Shown piece after piece: positions 1 to 12,617 of a stretch of 64,000 nucleotides of DNA. Position 1 is the first letter of the stretch. Every line of letters begins with the position of its first letter. The DNA comes from Cristatella mucedo (lineage: Eukaryota > Bryozoa > Phylactolaemata > Cristatellidae). Below the pieces are notes generated by a model that was not told the DNA's origin, did not search any database, and saw nothing but the letters and a program-made list of their open reading frames with translations. The DNA lies in assembly GCA_009760855.2 (NCBI GenBank), contig WPIO01000007.1:3208501-3272500 (forward strand), written 5' to 3'. A program made the translations under genes and the position numbers.

Positions 1-26
1 GGAGAAGGGGAGATATAGAGGAAGGG

Positions 27-157
<131 letters not shown>

Positions 158-315
158 GTTGATTCACATGGTGCCTAGGTCATTTCTGGACCAACACTGT
201 ACACACGCATTTACATACACATGCATACACAAACAGGCACATACACTTACATACACAAACAGGCACAGGTACTTACATACACATGCAAGCAGCGTGTATA
301 CATATATACATATGC

Positions 316-346
<31 letters not shown>

Positions 347-362
347 CATTCTTAAACCTTTT

Positions 363-455
363 AATATAATAATAATAACAATACACTTGATAAAGTGCCC
401 TCAGAGAACTAAAATCTCTTTCTAGAGGCGCTTTACATTTGCTGCAAGGAAGCAC
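363..455 (-). mobile_element. LINE family A 3' tail fragment
   Basis: An AT-rich run is followed by cttgataaagtgccctcaga, ctctttctagaggcgcttta and catttgctgcaagg. Confidence 0.65.
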
Positions 456-769
456 ATACATATACATATTCACAGTCAGCAATCGACTCACGACGATTCG
501 ACTAAAGAAAATTCCGGGATACGAAGTCAGCCAAGGTCACACAAAAATTAAAATGTATCCATGAAAATGTTCAAAATCCGAGTGTGTCAGTAGACTTGAC
601 AAGGCCGCAACCAGTAGAAAGGAAACTATGTCTGACAGACATGCATTGAGGGTACCGACGGCTATTACATACCATTATCGACTTACAAAATAAATTCGAC
701 TTACGATAGGTTCTTTCTGATCCTTACACACGCGCGCACACACATGCATGTGCACGCACGCGCGCACAC

Positions 770-797
770 ACGTGTGTGTGTGTGTATGTGAGAGAGT

Positions 798-862
<65 letters not shown>
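770..862. repeat. (GT)n microsatellite
   Basis: Run interrupted once by tatgtgagagagtctc near 785-800 and preceded by a CA/CG-rich stretch from 725. Confidence 0.95.
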
Positions 863-863
<1 letters not shown>

Positions 864-1004
864 ACACTCAAACGCAAAAGTAGCTGCTTAATTGCCTGCA
901 CTCTGACTAAATATCGAACCTTCCTGACACCAGAAGTAAGCACACTGGTAGCAATAAGAAAAAGCAACATGTTTAAGCAATTATCAGCAATGTTCCTATA
1001 TTAT

Positions 1005-1680
1005 CAAGTTCATATGACGTTGCACCTCCCGTATTTGCAACGACTGGTAGGAACTTCGGTGGCATGGGGCTGATCACAAACACTCGCATGCATAAGCCGT
1101 TGTGCTACACTAGGCTCGTTGCAAGAGATCAGAATGTGCATCAGCAGAAGGCGTAAGAAGGGCAAGTTGCCAAAACCGTAGCTCAACATCATCCCACAAA
1201 TGCTCGATTGGATTAAGATTTGAAGACTGGCGCGGCCACTCCATAACAGTCACGGGAGAGTAACTGACCTCAAATAACTTGTAAAAATACTTAACTTACT
1301 TAGGTGGTGATATGTTTTGGGCAACAGAGCTGCCAGACCGTTTAGAACTGCTATACAAGTCACCACCCACACCATGGCATCTTTTCCCATGAATTTGGCA
1401 GTTTATTGCTGGGTGAGTAGGCTTTGTTGAGTCGCCTATGCACTGAAAGCTTCCAGTTTAAAGAGAGCTTGATCTTGCATTCATCGCTTCACACAACTCT
1501 ACCCCAATCTTCAGCAGTCTAGTGGATCTCAATCTTGGCCAATTACAAGGACTTACCATATTCACTTCACCGAGAGAGAAGATATTTTCTCTCAGAGATT
1601 CGATAATGCAGATCAGCCTCATCCAATCGCCTTCTGACTGGTGTGAACAATGACTCGCTATATGAAGCATGCCTCATGTG
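1005..1680 (-). pseudogene. Tc1/mariner transposase relic
   Basis: The minus strand reads TAEDWGRVV-SDECKIKL near 1470-1530 and EWPRQSSNLNPIEHLWDDVE near 1180-1250. These are two landmarks of Tc1-type DDE transposases: the segment with the second catalytic Asp, and the WP-QS-DLNPIEHLWD block before the third acidic residue. In-frame stops replace the Trp before SDE and occur elsewhere, and the frame shifts between the blocks. Terminal inverted repeats were not located, so the ends are approximate. Confidence 0.8.
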
Positions 1681-1783
1681 CAGTAGACTGAAACTAGTAG
1701 GGGCAACTAGGTCACGCTCCTCGCTTTACAAAGAGCAGCCCCAGCTTGCAGTGCTGGCAAAGGGCTGTGCCAAAAGCAGGCGG

Positions 1784-1960
1784 TACCGCGATGGTTTAGC
1801 CCAGTGGATACGGTGCTCGCCTCGACCAAGGTCAAGGTGAATGAATGTATTTGATGGCCGAGATCGTAGGCTCAAACACCAAGGCACATGTAAAGCACTT
1901 GAACAGAGATTAAGTTCTCTTACGGTGCTATACAGATGAATTACATTTATTTATGTAAAT
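1784..1960 (+). mobile_element. tRNA-derived SINE, family 1
   Basis: The head is tRNA-like (ggtttagcccagtggatac), then gccgagatcgtaggctcaaa near the B box. The tail, gtaaagcacttgaacagaga and ttaagttctcttacggtgct, resembles the LINE family A 3' tail. Confidence 0.6.
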
Positions 1961-2569
1961 GCCAAAGCAGGTGCTGCAGAGTCTATACCAGCACGTACTT
2001 ATGGTAGCCACGCTCGGACATTTCCCAGCTCAAACTGATTTCCTCAGGTATTCAGCTTACTAGCTCGAATACAAAACGTTGCCTCAACGCAAAATTCAAC
2101 ATCTATACAAAGATGATCGGCCTGCTTTTGCCCCCAGGTGTCAGCCCAGAGGTTCCACGATGAAATAAATGAAAGCATGTTTGAAGGTGAATACCATGCT
2201 TCAACAAAGAATCAGAAAGAATTATCATCAGGTCAGAAAATCTTCCTAGTCAGTGGCAGAGCCACAGGGCAGGGCAGTCTTTGGTCCCACTACCATAGGG
2301 GGGGGGGGTGGCCTAAGCCACCTGGCCGGCAACAAGGACGAAATTTTGTAATGTTATATCTTCACTCAATGAGCAGCTGCAGAGTTCGTGTTTAATAAAC
2401 AATTCATTTTGTGTGCTATAATTGTTCACTAATTTCATGTCTTTCACTATATACATGAATCTATCTTGTGAATGTTGGCTCCCTATGATATACTATGATA
2501 TCTTGTGAATGAATCCCTATGATATCTATATGATATCTATGAAATCTTGTGAATGTTGGCTCCCTAGAT

Positions 2570-2741
2570 CAGTGGTGGCTGTCATTCTTCCTAATGCTGC
2601 GACCCTTTAATGCAGATCCTCGTGTTGTGGCGACCCCCAACCGTAAAATTCTCGTGTGCAAAATGTGGAAATGCATGCTTTCCGATCGTCTAAGGCGACC
2701 CTTGTGAAAGGGTCGTTCGACCCCCAGGTTGAGAACCGCTG
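2570..2741. mobile_element. SPIN-like hAT non-autonomous element (MITE)
   Basis: This 172-bp element starts with cagtggt and ends with ggttgagaaccgctg. The right terminal inverted repeat reads CAGCGGTTCTCAACC, the motif I recall for SPIN-type hAT elements; the left repeat is partly mutated. Internal SPIN-like stretches are present: gcgaccctttaatgcag, gcgacccccaaccgtaaaat and gtgaaagggtcgttcgaccc. A perfect 8-bp target duplication, ccctagat, lies at 2562-2569 and 2742-2749, as expected for hAT. There is no transposase. Confidence 0.85.
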
Positions 2742-2749
2742 CCCTAGAT

Positions 2750-4272
2750 GAAAACCATGGCTCCACTCCTCTGTTCCTAGTGCATAATTTGTGACTCTAA
2801 ATAGATATCCGGGATGTGCAGCTGATTCTAGAGGAAGACCCATCGCAGCATGCGCACAATGGCACCTAATCCTCAGCTATCAACAACGTCTGATACACTC
2901 CGACATACACGGTACCAACGTATAGAAAACCCAAATTAGCTGTCGAACGGCTCGACCAAGAATTGAGTTCTTGCAAGACGAGTCGATGGAAATGCAAATC
3001 AAAAGGTATCATCGAAAAGAACTACTCACAGTCCGACCACAAAATAGTCCAACCACAAAATGATATCCATCCCTTACACGATCGATGACCTGGTAAACAC
3101 CATCCCAAGAGCTTCAACCTAATCAATATCGAGGGGATTTATTTTGCCTGCTGCATGCACCCATCTGGTTGACTAACGAACACCTCAGCAAAGATACGGA
3201 AACTTGGCAGAGAATTGATTGAAACTCAAATGGTGCATAGCATCCCCACATATGTACAAGGCGATAAACAAATGTTGGAGGCCAACCAACGTCAACACAA
3301 CCTAATTGTCAACAGGGTGAGTGCAAGCATAGAGCCAAATAGCTAACGGTTTATTTCTGCATATTTTAAAGACAGAACCGATCGCTGAACTATAATCCTT
3401 AGAGGTGGTCTGAGAGTGGCAATGATTGCCCACTAAGCTTCCCTTACGGCCTCCAACCGGCTTCACCATCGGGGCTCGAACTGCACAGCTGAGCCACCGG
3501 CAAGCACTCCACTAAGGAATTTTCATAGCCTCGGCTATTTGAACTACTTTTCCAGCCAATCGGGAGGTTGCATAAATGGGCAGCCTCCAGGAGTCCTAAA
3601 TCGGGGCTGGCAGCTTAGCCTTGAGAGATGACAGTATGACAGCAAGGCAGTAGCAGACCGTGGAAAGGACTGAAGTGTACTCCCCGAGTACTCGTGCAGA
3701 GGTCATCAGGACACAGCCATACACCAATACTCTGGGTCTGCTAGCTGCCTCTTGCCGACAGCCAAGCTGCTATGCCTACCTACGTTTCCCCCATACTGGG
3801 CAGTGTTCAACAAGCGCTCAAAACTCACATTACTCAGAGCTTGGCAAACGGTAGCTATAAAACTCCCGTGAGTGCCTCACTTTGTTCTATACACCACTGC
3901 AGAAATACCAAGCTAATGCCCAAGTGACCAAACTGACCCACCTGCGTTGAACGATGCTTCTCCCCCCCCTCTCCCTCTCCCTCTCTCGTCTCATCAGAAT
4001 CCTGCTAGGCAAAGGGTCAGCGGTGGGGTGATAACCATGATCCCCCACCAGCCCCCAACCCCGAGAAGGGATAGGGTGACACCCTGAGAGGGACAAATGG
4101 GATATAAAGAGAAAGAGAACAGGGAGCAGTTCGCAGGTAACTTAAGGTGGTACAAACTCGGGTAATACCATTGTCCCTGTAAGGGGGAGAGGGTTTGCTA
4201 AAGGTTCTAGAAATCTTTCTCACTGAGCTGACAGAGTGAGAGAGGGAGGAAGAGGAGGAGGAGGAGGAGGAA
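2750..4272. other. No gene recognised
   Basis: Mixed-composition sequence with one possible antisense tRNA-like SINE near 3415-3520 (ggggctcgaactgcacagct). I see no credible exon. Confidence 0.5.
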
Positions 4273-4345
4273 GAAGAAATAATAACACTGTACAACACCT
4301 TAAGAGGACTAATTCTCTTTCTAGGCTCTTTATACGAGCTGGAAA
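4273..4345 (-). mobile_element. LINE family A 3' tail fragment
   Basis: aataataacactgtacaaca, ccttaagaggactaattctc, tttctaggctcttt. Short tail piece following a GGA-rich run. Confidence 0.5.
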
Positions 4346-4574
4346 GGAAGGAAAGAATGAAGGGCATTGGACCGCATGACCTGGCCACAGAAGCGACAGC
4401 CGAGGGAGGGCAATCCAATCAGACATACGGTGAGAGTTCGCCCCAACGGCACACACCTTCAGGCAAGCAAGTTCGGGGGGGGGGCTGGGCCTGAGCAGGT
4501 AAGACTGTAGCCCTCCCCTTCCCGGAACCACTAAGACGTCCGGTAGGCTCGTAAGGCATTTTGCTCTCATACTC

Positions 4575-4745
4575 CTTCCACCCCTATACTTCTTACGCAA
4601 CGACAACTACTCTCCTTCTGCCGACTTCGGCTCATCCTTTCCAGCCGTCCCAAGCTGCTACTTCCATGCTACTCACTAACTCAACCGCTCTCCTGATTCT
4701 GCTGAGCTTCACACTTGATCTCTTTTGTGAGATAAAGTCAGCACG
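4575..4745 (+). mobile_element. LINE family B fragment
   Basis: cgcaacgacaactactctcc, tctgccgacttcggctcatc, agctgctacttccatgctac, actctcaaccgct-like text. It covers the UTR part only and lacks the terminus. Confidence 0.55.
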
Positions 4746-4784
4746 AACAAGCAGACAATGATAATTTAAGCGGACAGAGTAAAT

Positions 4785-5420
4785 GCCCCCAGGAATAGGT
4801 AGGTTTTCAGCTTCTTTTTAAATATCGCTGAGTCAGGGTACGTCGTGAAGTCATCCGCGAATGAGTTGAATGCTTCGGGACCGTATAAACTAAAGGCACG
4901 GTCACCAAAGGATTTGGGGGATGGTTAAAGGCACAGCAAACGACGAAGAAGAGTAGGCAGTAAGCTGCAAAGCCTGATTGGGAGGCATTCTGGGTAGGTA
5001 GGCCAGAGGAAGGGAATGAAAGGGGCATACAAGTGAGTGACAGAACCTTGAAGTCGACATACTACTTGATGGGAAGCCATTGAAGGTCAGCGAGAAGTAG
5101 TGCAACGTGGCAATTGCGGCGTCGACGACAGACAAGCCAAACTATACAGTTTTGCACCAACTGTATGTGTCTTATGGCACATGCAGGAAGACCTGAGAGG
5201 TGTGAGTTACAGAAGTCAAGATGGGATGTCACAAATACACGAACTAGCTTGGCCGTAGTATCTTTTTTCTAAGCAGGCATGCATTCTCGAGATTGCATGA
5301 ATGAGAGTAGGAAAGCTTGACCATAGAGCTAGCTGATGTGGTCGGCTCATGAAATGTCACTTTGAAGCAGGGCATTCAGGTTTCGTGCAGAAGCTTCTGC
5401 AGGAGATCTGCTGGCCAAAT
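4785..5420 (-). mobile_element. LINE family A fragment (RT C-terminus and UTR)
   Basis: The plus strand carries gttttcagcttctttttaaa, gtgaagtcatccgcgaatga, aaaggcacggtcaccaaagg and gacagacaagccaaactata, the antisense of the GDRAFS...ARLVC region. It ends about 80 bp before DCAF10-like exon 3. Confidence 0.65.
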
Positions 5421-5496
5421 CCACTTTGGAGGGTTAGGCGTTCCAATTTCTGGCACGGATAACTAACCCAGGCAGCCGATCGCTGGCGACACTCAC

Positions 5497-5691
5497 CCTG
5501 AGATGTCCGACCAGAGGAGGATCTTGCTATCAAAGCCCGACGACACGAGGCTGCCGTCGATATACTCAACATTTTTGACCCAGTGGTCGTGACCGGTGAG
5601 GATGGATTTGGGCTGCTGCAGATTCCTCAGATCCCAGATGCGCACCGTCCGGTCGTCAGAACACGAACAAAAAGTGTGACGATCGATGAAC
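5497..5691 (-). CDS. DCAF10: DCAF10-like WD40 protein, exon 3
   Basis: This 195-bp exon starts after acceptor gctgcag and ends at donor gtgagt (5496-5491). It encodes residues 137-201: FCSCSDDRTVRIWDLRN (end of blade 2), then GHDHWVKNVEY and SSGFDSKILLWSD (blade 3). The WDLR in the first segment fits the WDXR (DWD-box) motif through which DCAF proteins bind DDB1. The WVKN-EY and SGFD segments are features I associate with DCAF10 among WD40 proteins. The exon leaves two bases of a codon, so the gene must continue. No next exon could be recognised at lower coordinates, where LINE debris follows immediately, so the C-terminal part is probably beyond the left edge. Confidence 0.85.
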
Positions 5692-7142
5692 CTGCAGCGT
5701 TTTCATCAGCGTCAAACACGAGGGACAATATAGCTAGACATAAACCAGGTACTACAGTAGGCTGAATACCAGCTTCAACAAACTGTTGGCACCTCTGCGA
5801 AAGGCTGCACAAATGAGTGAGATCTTCATAGCGTCGTGAAACAATAAGTAGCTTTGACTGGTCTACAGATGCCTCTCAACAGGTCTATGGCTCTGAATAC
5901 CAGAGGTGGTGGCTTAAATTCTCAAAGGCGGCTCACCATATAATTCTTTCCCTCTGGTGCCGAAATACCCTTAAGCGTGGTCAGCATCATAGCAGTCAGT
6001 TCAGTCGGATATTATGCCACTTGGCAATTTTACACGTTTACATTTAGTAAGACAGAAAATGCTTTCATAAATAGCACCGGCACGCACAAGATACATGCTT
6101 TACAGCAGAACATACACGTGTCCTGAAGCAAGTGCAGAGATTAGAGCAGTAACACATAAATAAATAGGCACACTTTCATGAATGAATGAAGACTCAAGTG
6201 CAAGTTTCGACAGAGAGTATCAGCAGTGAACCACACACCCTCATATTTTCCGATCCCAAGTGATGTTCCAGTGACAAGGGACAGTGGCCACCTCGAGCAG
6301 CATCAGCTGCCACGACCAGATATCGAGCGGCGCTCTACAGAGTACGCTGCACAGCAGCAGCAACACCACCTGCTGCGGCTGCTACTAATAAAGACACACT
6401 CAGTGGTACCGATCTGCTAGCATCGAACCATCTGGAAGCAGTCGCACCTCTTTTTTTGCAGCACAAACAGCTCGAAGCACTGAGGGTCAGGGGCAGCCAG
6501 CAGCGACTGCACGAATCTCGGGCCTGATCAAGTCTGACAGATTATCGCTTAGATTGCCCAAAGGCTGACGGAACATCTGTCCAAGAACTCACAAAGGCCG
6601 GTAGCCAGGCGTTGTCTTAGGGGCTGAATATATGCCGTAAATGCACGGAACCGAAGTCGCCGGATGTGTATCAGTGCACTGCCTACTTTCTGTCCTCAAA
6701 GCTTAACAAGCCAAGAGCAGTAGCGCTTCCTTTAAAATGCATCGGTTCACTTTAGCAAGAGTTGCTGTGTGTCTAGCTACGCCTTTACAGATGCAGCCTC
6801 GTTCGCTACACTAGGGACAAGGTAATAATAATTACTATTGCTGCAGGGCAGCACTCTCATCATCCATCGATGTTATATCTTATTAAAAACGGAGCATGAA
6901 TGATCTTTTGAAGCAACATCAGAACAGAAAAATAAAGCAATGGCGTACTTCCAAAGAAAAATGAAGTTGTATATGAAGTCTCAATAAATCCACGATCCGT
7001 CAATTCCACTCCTGAACTAGAGTAATCTTCTCATATTATAGGTTTAAAAGCAGCTCTCTGAGTTTCGTTTGAAGAAGCTCAGAGCAAAGCTGCTGTTTGT
7101 TCATTGCTACTGCATCGAGCGACAGACAGACAAAAGCATAAG

Positions 7143-7144
<2 letters not shown>
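5692..7144 (-). other. DCAF10-like intron 2, first part
   Basis: Intronic by the splice model, with no recognised repeat or exon. The rest of intron 2 (to 12035) holds the microsatellites, SINE and LINE copy listed separately. Its 8615-10880 stretch is otherwise featureless apart from G-rich runs near 9170 and 9460. Confidence 0.6.

Positions 7145-7231
<87 letters not shown>
7145..7231. repeat. (GA)n microsatellite
   Basis: Perfect run ending in a G run, in DCAF10-like intron 2. Confidence 0.95.
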
Positions 7232-7237
<6 letters not shown>

Positions 7238-8070
7238 ACAGAGAGACGACAGAAAGAGACAGATAGTGGTAAACAAAGTGAAAAGAGACCGGCAGATAGA
7301 GCGAGAAAGAGATAAAGATTGAGAGCAAAGGCACACTACAAAAGCTTGTAGGAAGCAGTGAGGTAGGGGTCTGCTTCTTGACTAAAGCTTATGGGGTTCT
7401 TGTCTAAGACTTATTGGGTGGATACGTAGCTAACTGGACAAGCTGCTTACGCTATGTTTTGAGTGCGAGCAATGCAACTACCACAGAGACTACTCGTACG
7501 ACTCTTGAAAATATTGTGGTGCTGGCATTACAGCGCCATCCTATGGTCCAGCTATCTGGTATCTAAGCTGTCCCCCAACCATCCGGAAGATGAAGGGATA
7601 AGATTAATAGTAGCTGTTTAAAAGCAAAATCTGGCCGATAGGGTTTGTCTACTGCCACTACTTAGCATTCAGTAGGAAGAGCTAAGAGCAGATGATACAG
7701 AGCTTGTCCCAGCTTCCCAGCATGAGCAGCTTAGGGGCACAGCAAAGAGCCTGAAGCCGACTCGAAACACTGACGGTGGCCTAGCACTAGCAGTAGTCAA
7801 CCATGGAATGGCAGGAGTAAAGGGTTGTGATTCTAAATGTACATACACACTCATGTCGGTCACCACCACTCAAGCCTATTACATAATACCACATACTAAT
7901 TCATGTGTACACACATATTGCACGTGTAAGTCCATGCTAATGCACGCACACCAATGCATGTGCAAACCGGCACATAGACACAGACACACACAAACGCAGA
8001 CAAGCACAGACGGAGACACCCACAAGCATAGGCGCACGCGCATGCACACACGCACACAGAGACAGACACT

Positions 8071-8092
8071 GACACACACACACACACACACA

Positions 8093-8156
<64 letters not shown>
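8071..8156. repeat. (CA)n microsatellite
   Basis: Near-perfect run with one cgcg interruption, preceded by CA-rich sequence from about 7900; in DCAF10-like intron 2. Confidence 0.95.
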
Positions 8157-8158
<2 letters not shown>

Positions 8159-8517
8159 CAAGTCCAAGCACTCATACACATGCACATTAAACTAAGAAAT
8201 GAATTCAACTCATACGTCGGGAATGAAAGGATTCGATAGATATGAGATTGGCTTGCATATCAATACAGCACTTCGATAAGTGATTCTGAACCCGTTCATG
8301 CACCGTGCGTGCACTCTGCACAAGTGCTTTTGTGATGCAACCCCACTGAAAGCAGGTGAGGTCGAGGACATCGTGGATGCTAGAGTGAGTTCTAGAACAC
8401 ATTAAGCGTCTGAGCGGCTTGCTACACACAGGATTTAGTGTGAGCAGTATTAACAGCCTATGACGCACAGGATTGAGTGTGCTCTCAGCTCTGCAGGTGC
8501 GCCGTGTTGTCCACCAC

Positions 8518-8518
<1 letters not shown>

Positions 8519-8597
<79 letters not shown>

Positions 8598-8614
8598 CTC
8601 TCTCTCTCTCTCTT
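8519..8614. repeat. (CT)n microsatellite
   Basis: Run with one ttg interruption, 360 bp from the (CA)n run, in DCAF10-like intron 2. Confidence 0.95.
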
Positions 8615-10882
8615 TTAAAACATTGACCAAAATATGCTCGAAGGTGCAGCACTAGCTAGACAAACAGGCTACACTAACAAGGCTGCCGTGCTAAACAGCA
8701 GCACCACACAGCGATCACACTCGCAAAGCTGCAAATAATCAGCTGAGAGCCCTCTCAACTAGTTATTTGCAGGCGAGCAGGTTGTTGGCAGCTTGGGGGA
8801 CCAATGGGACCTGCAGACGCTGACATCGCTCGAGACAGCCAATCATAACAAGCATGCAGGTAGGTGCCAGTCCAAGGAGAAGGAATGGACAGAGCATGCT
8901 GGACCAATTCTTTGCATAATGGTCGCCACATTTTATGACTCATTTCGTATGATACTGATCGCATGCTTCAAGGCATTCTTTGAGTATCTAAGAAACTCCT
9001 AGCTAAGCCCTTACCCAGCCTCCACACAGTCGCTGCACTCAACCGGTAGGGTAGGCCAACAGTTGAAGGGCAGCATTTCAGCTTTCGACCGGCTTAAAAA
9101 GCAATTGCAAATTACTGGAGGCATGGCTGCAAAACAAGCAAAGTACCACTCAGCAGAGGGAGGCAGGGGGGAGGAGGGAGAAGGCGGGCGGGCGGAGGGG
9201 GGGCAGGGGATGGGAGAAGCAGTGAGGCAGAAAGGGTCACCCAGTGCTTTCTGGCAAGCCACCTAGGCCCACATTATACTCCCACTTAGAGAAGTCGACA
9301 GCCCGGTAGGCACCGAGTACCCACTACGACTTTAACAACCTGCTATGTGCAATATTCGATCGAGCCGGCGGGTGAGTTCTCGGATTGGGTGATGGTCGAC
9401 GAACGACTAATGATAATGGTATTGGATGGTGGCAGTGGCTGGGTCACCAGAGGTGGCCATAGGGGGGGGGGGAGACAACCCAAAGCCTCGAGTGCCGTGC
9501 AGCAGCCCAGGCAGCAGGACATCGGTGCCACATAACCTGGTCAGAGCAAGTGGTGTGGTGTCGGGTGCTCAGTCACTGGCCCGGCAGCAGGAGGCTGCCT
9601 GCTGCACGAGTCATCCAGATGCCAGGCAGCAAATAGGTTTTGCACCAGTTCACCTCCGCCAGGTGGTCCTCGATGCTCCGAAAACAGGCGTCCGGCAGCC
9701 TCCCACGGCACCTCCTTCGAGGGCTTTCGAAATGATGTCGACAGGCTGCTTGCTGCTGGGGCATCAAGGACGGCGATCGGCCCCCACCCCCCTACCGGCT
9801 TCCGGCAGGGCAAAGAAAGCATTGCAGGCGTTGGATGAATTGCATCACCTGGATGCTGATTCGTTGGCAGCTGATTAACATAATGGCTTAGCCACAAACT
9901 CAGCTAGTTCCCACACCAACGATGCAGCACATAGCCCGGGGCTTCCAGTAAACAGCCGGAAAAGCCTAGGCCCACAGCAAGGAGCCATTGATGTCGCAGG
10001 CTGCACTAGAATCAAATTGAGTACAGATTCACCGTGGGTTGGAGCCAACGGCCTGTCCCTTTGCTTTTCAAGCCTTTAGAATGTTGAGAAGATAAAGCTC
10101 CTGAGCAGTGACATGCACTGCATGCAAACCCCCAGTGCCGTGATTCCGATTGACAGATTGAGAATAAATGAGTGCAAGGATCCAGATCCAGGCAGGAGAG
10201 AAAAGGGTTGCTTTGCTCTGCATGGACTCACTGGAATTCACAGCAGGGTATTGCCCAGATGGCTGTACATACATGGCTGACCTCAAGTTGCCACAATGGA
10301 TATTACCAGCTACGAAACTGTACTGAGTAAGCAGCATTCACATGGCTCAAACGTTGTATGCTTGCTAACTTGGTGAACTGGATTAGACGTCGCACATGTG
10401 CAGGCACCATTGCACCATACCCAGGTGTGGACCATCAGCTAGCCTGCCAACCAAGTGGCCAAGTCCAAGATGTTGCTACCAACCAATCAGAAACGGCTTC
10501 ACGAGTTGCAGCTGTGGCACCATATTTTGGTGTAATTTGGGATGGGGCCGAAGTATAGGTAATTATTCTATGTTTGGGATACTGCAAGTATCTCACACAA
10601 AGATAGCAGTAATAGCAAAGAAATTAACCCCCAAGAAGTTGACGGTACCCTATAAGTTGTGCATGACTGAATGGCCACCGGCCAAGTGGTTCAGCAACCT
10701 GGGAAATGTTTCAAGAAGCACCCAATCAGCTGATATGAAAAAAAGCTCCTTGCTGGTTCCTTTGTGGCTACTGTGAACACAATGAGCTTGGAATTGGTCC
10801 CTGAATTCGACAGTCTCAACATTCGATGCTTTGCCAAGATCTTGCCAGTCGAGGAAGTCGGCAAACTAAGGCCAGATCCATC

Positions 10883-11032
10883 TGAATTAGTCCCTGGGTA
10901 AGGTACTTGCTCTTCACGACCGAGATCGTGGATTCGAGTCCTGCAGTCCATTATCACCCATTGTAAGTGATGGTGATAGCCATTGAGGCTCTTCTGCCAC
11001 TACATAAATGATGCTGTTGAATCAACTAACCT
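10883..11032 (+). mobile_element. tRNA-derived SINE, family 2
   Basis: gtaaggtacttgctcttcac, cgagatcgtggattcgagtc, aagtgatggtgatagccatt, gaggctcttctgccactaca, ttgaatcaac. Box B is GATTCGAGTCC. Confidence 0.65.
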
Positions 11033-11284
11033 TAATACAACTTTGCTTGGGCAACCCTCGACAAGATTTGAGCCCAGGGGATGTCCCTTAAGGTCATTAA
11101 TCTAAGACTTTCGGGTAATGGGACACGTAGCCCTGAGATCGTGATTGCATACTGACTACAGAAACCGGCCTCCCAGCTGAGCAAATATCAGCTAAGTACA
11201 GACCACATTAAAAGTAAACAGGAAATCCAAAGTCATCTCACTCAGTAGCTGTTACTTCAGCTGAACTGCCAACGCTCCACAGAC

Positions 11285-11552
11285 AAAATCGCAGCAGCAC
11301 CTACTCTTCTGCTGCCGACTGAGGCACATCCTTTCCAGCTGCCCTGAGTTACTACTTCCATGCTGCTCACTTCCTCAACTGCCTTTCCGACTCTGCTAAG
11401 CTTCTGACTTTCTCCTTCCTACGGAGGTGTAGGCTGTTGGCTACCGAACGTGTACCGAAAGCTGCGTAGGCTTTGAGTGCGTTATAGAAAACTCTCTAGT
11501 GTAACACCTACCTAGTCCTTGGGGCTTTGTCGAGTTACGAACGGAGATACAT
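11285..11552 (+). mobile_element. LINE family B 3' end
   Basis: ctgctgccgactgaggcaca, gttggctaccgaacgtgtac, acctagtccttggggctttg and cgaacggagatacattacag. It lies in intron 2 of the DCAF10-like gene. Confidence 0.65.
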
Positions 11553-12035
11553 TACAGTGGCGATCCTTTAACTCATGATGCGGTGCTGCAAAATTGTGGC
11601 CACAGCCAAAGAACCTCTGCGCACGAACCCATGATTATTTGCCAGAACACTCTGTGAAATGTGCCGACTTAGGTGACACAAGCTGATAAGCAAGGCACAG
11701 TGCTTAAACCGTTGCACAGTACTGACAGGTTCATGTAGCAAGCAGGAATCCCCCGAAAAATCAACCGATGTCTAAAAAGAATAAATACCACCCTATTGGG
11801 CAGACCTCTTTATGCCGAAAAAGGTAAAAGATGCATTCCTCAAAAATGTATGACTTCTCGAGTATATAACTAGCCTCTCTCATGTCATGGCTTCCCACAC
11901 TGCTGGATCACTGGTACATGAGTGCAAAGCAATACCTGCCGTCAGGCACAGCAGAGCAGTGCCCCAAGCAGATGGCAACAAACAACAAAGCCGGCATAAT
12001 GCGGCCTGCTGGTAGCTTAAGACAGTCCATCGTAC

Positions 12036-12149
12036 CTGATAGCATTGACACAGTCGTTATGGGCATCAGTCTTGGCTTTGATTTGGCGTTTGTTATGAGG
12101 GTCAAAGATGGCAAGTGTCTTTCGCTCACAGGCGCACACCAGCAAGGTC
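12036..12149 (-). CDS. DCAF10: DCAF10-like WD40 protein, exon 2
   Basis: This 114-bp internal exon begins after an acceptor (tgctgtag at 12150 and above) and ends at donor gtacg (12035-12031). It encodes TLLVCACERKTLAIFDP, then NKRQIK and AHNDCVNAI, that is, the end of blade 1 and the start of blade 2. One base enters from exon 1 (GG+G = Gly99) and two bases leave (AG), which exon 3 completes as Arg137. The phase fits at both ends, and the joined text AHNDCVNAIRFID reads as a continuous WD40 blade, which is strong evidence for the model. Introns of about 5.4 kb and 6.3 kb flank it. Composition is ordinary, unlike the GC-rich first exon. Confidence 0.85.
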
Positions 12150-12617
12150 CTACAGCATGACAGCAGTTTAACAATAGCAGCAAGGACGACAACTTCAATT
12201 CTGAACAGTGTCTGTAAACAGATCGCCAAGCCTTCGGCTGCTGCTGCGATTGCTGCTAGGCTTCCACTCGAACAAGATGATCGAAGCAGGGAGTAGCTAC
12301 GACATAGGGGCAGGGGAACGCTAAGGTCGAACTTGTGGGAACACCTAGCAATAAGCAGGAAACAGCCAGCCAGCACAAAATAAAAATGGCCCTGAGGCTT
12401 AGGTAGGGCAGGCAGGCAGGCAGACAGGGTGCACTCCCTTCAGGTATGGCAGGATATCTTCGAGTTCATCTAAGCTTAACGAAAGGAGCCCAGAATAGCA
12501 AGGCTGAATAGTAGATCTTGGCCAACAGCCAAATACCAATACTGGCTCCAGCAAAGAGACTAATTCAAGAGGCTAACTGCCTTCTCTTCGTGAGTCAGGT
12601 GTAGTAGCAGCTTGCGA

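Noticed and set aside
7808-8239. His-Thr and Cys-Val ORFs around 7.8-8.2 kb
   Set aside because: Products of the (CA)n microsatellite.
9541-9897. Minus-strand ORFs in DCAF10-like intron 2 (for example text with CFRSIEDHLAEVNWCKTYLL)
   Set aside because: Briefly protein-like, but no convincing splice sites, and exons 2 and 3 already join in phase across this intron.
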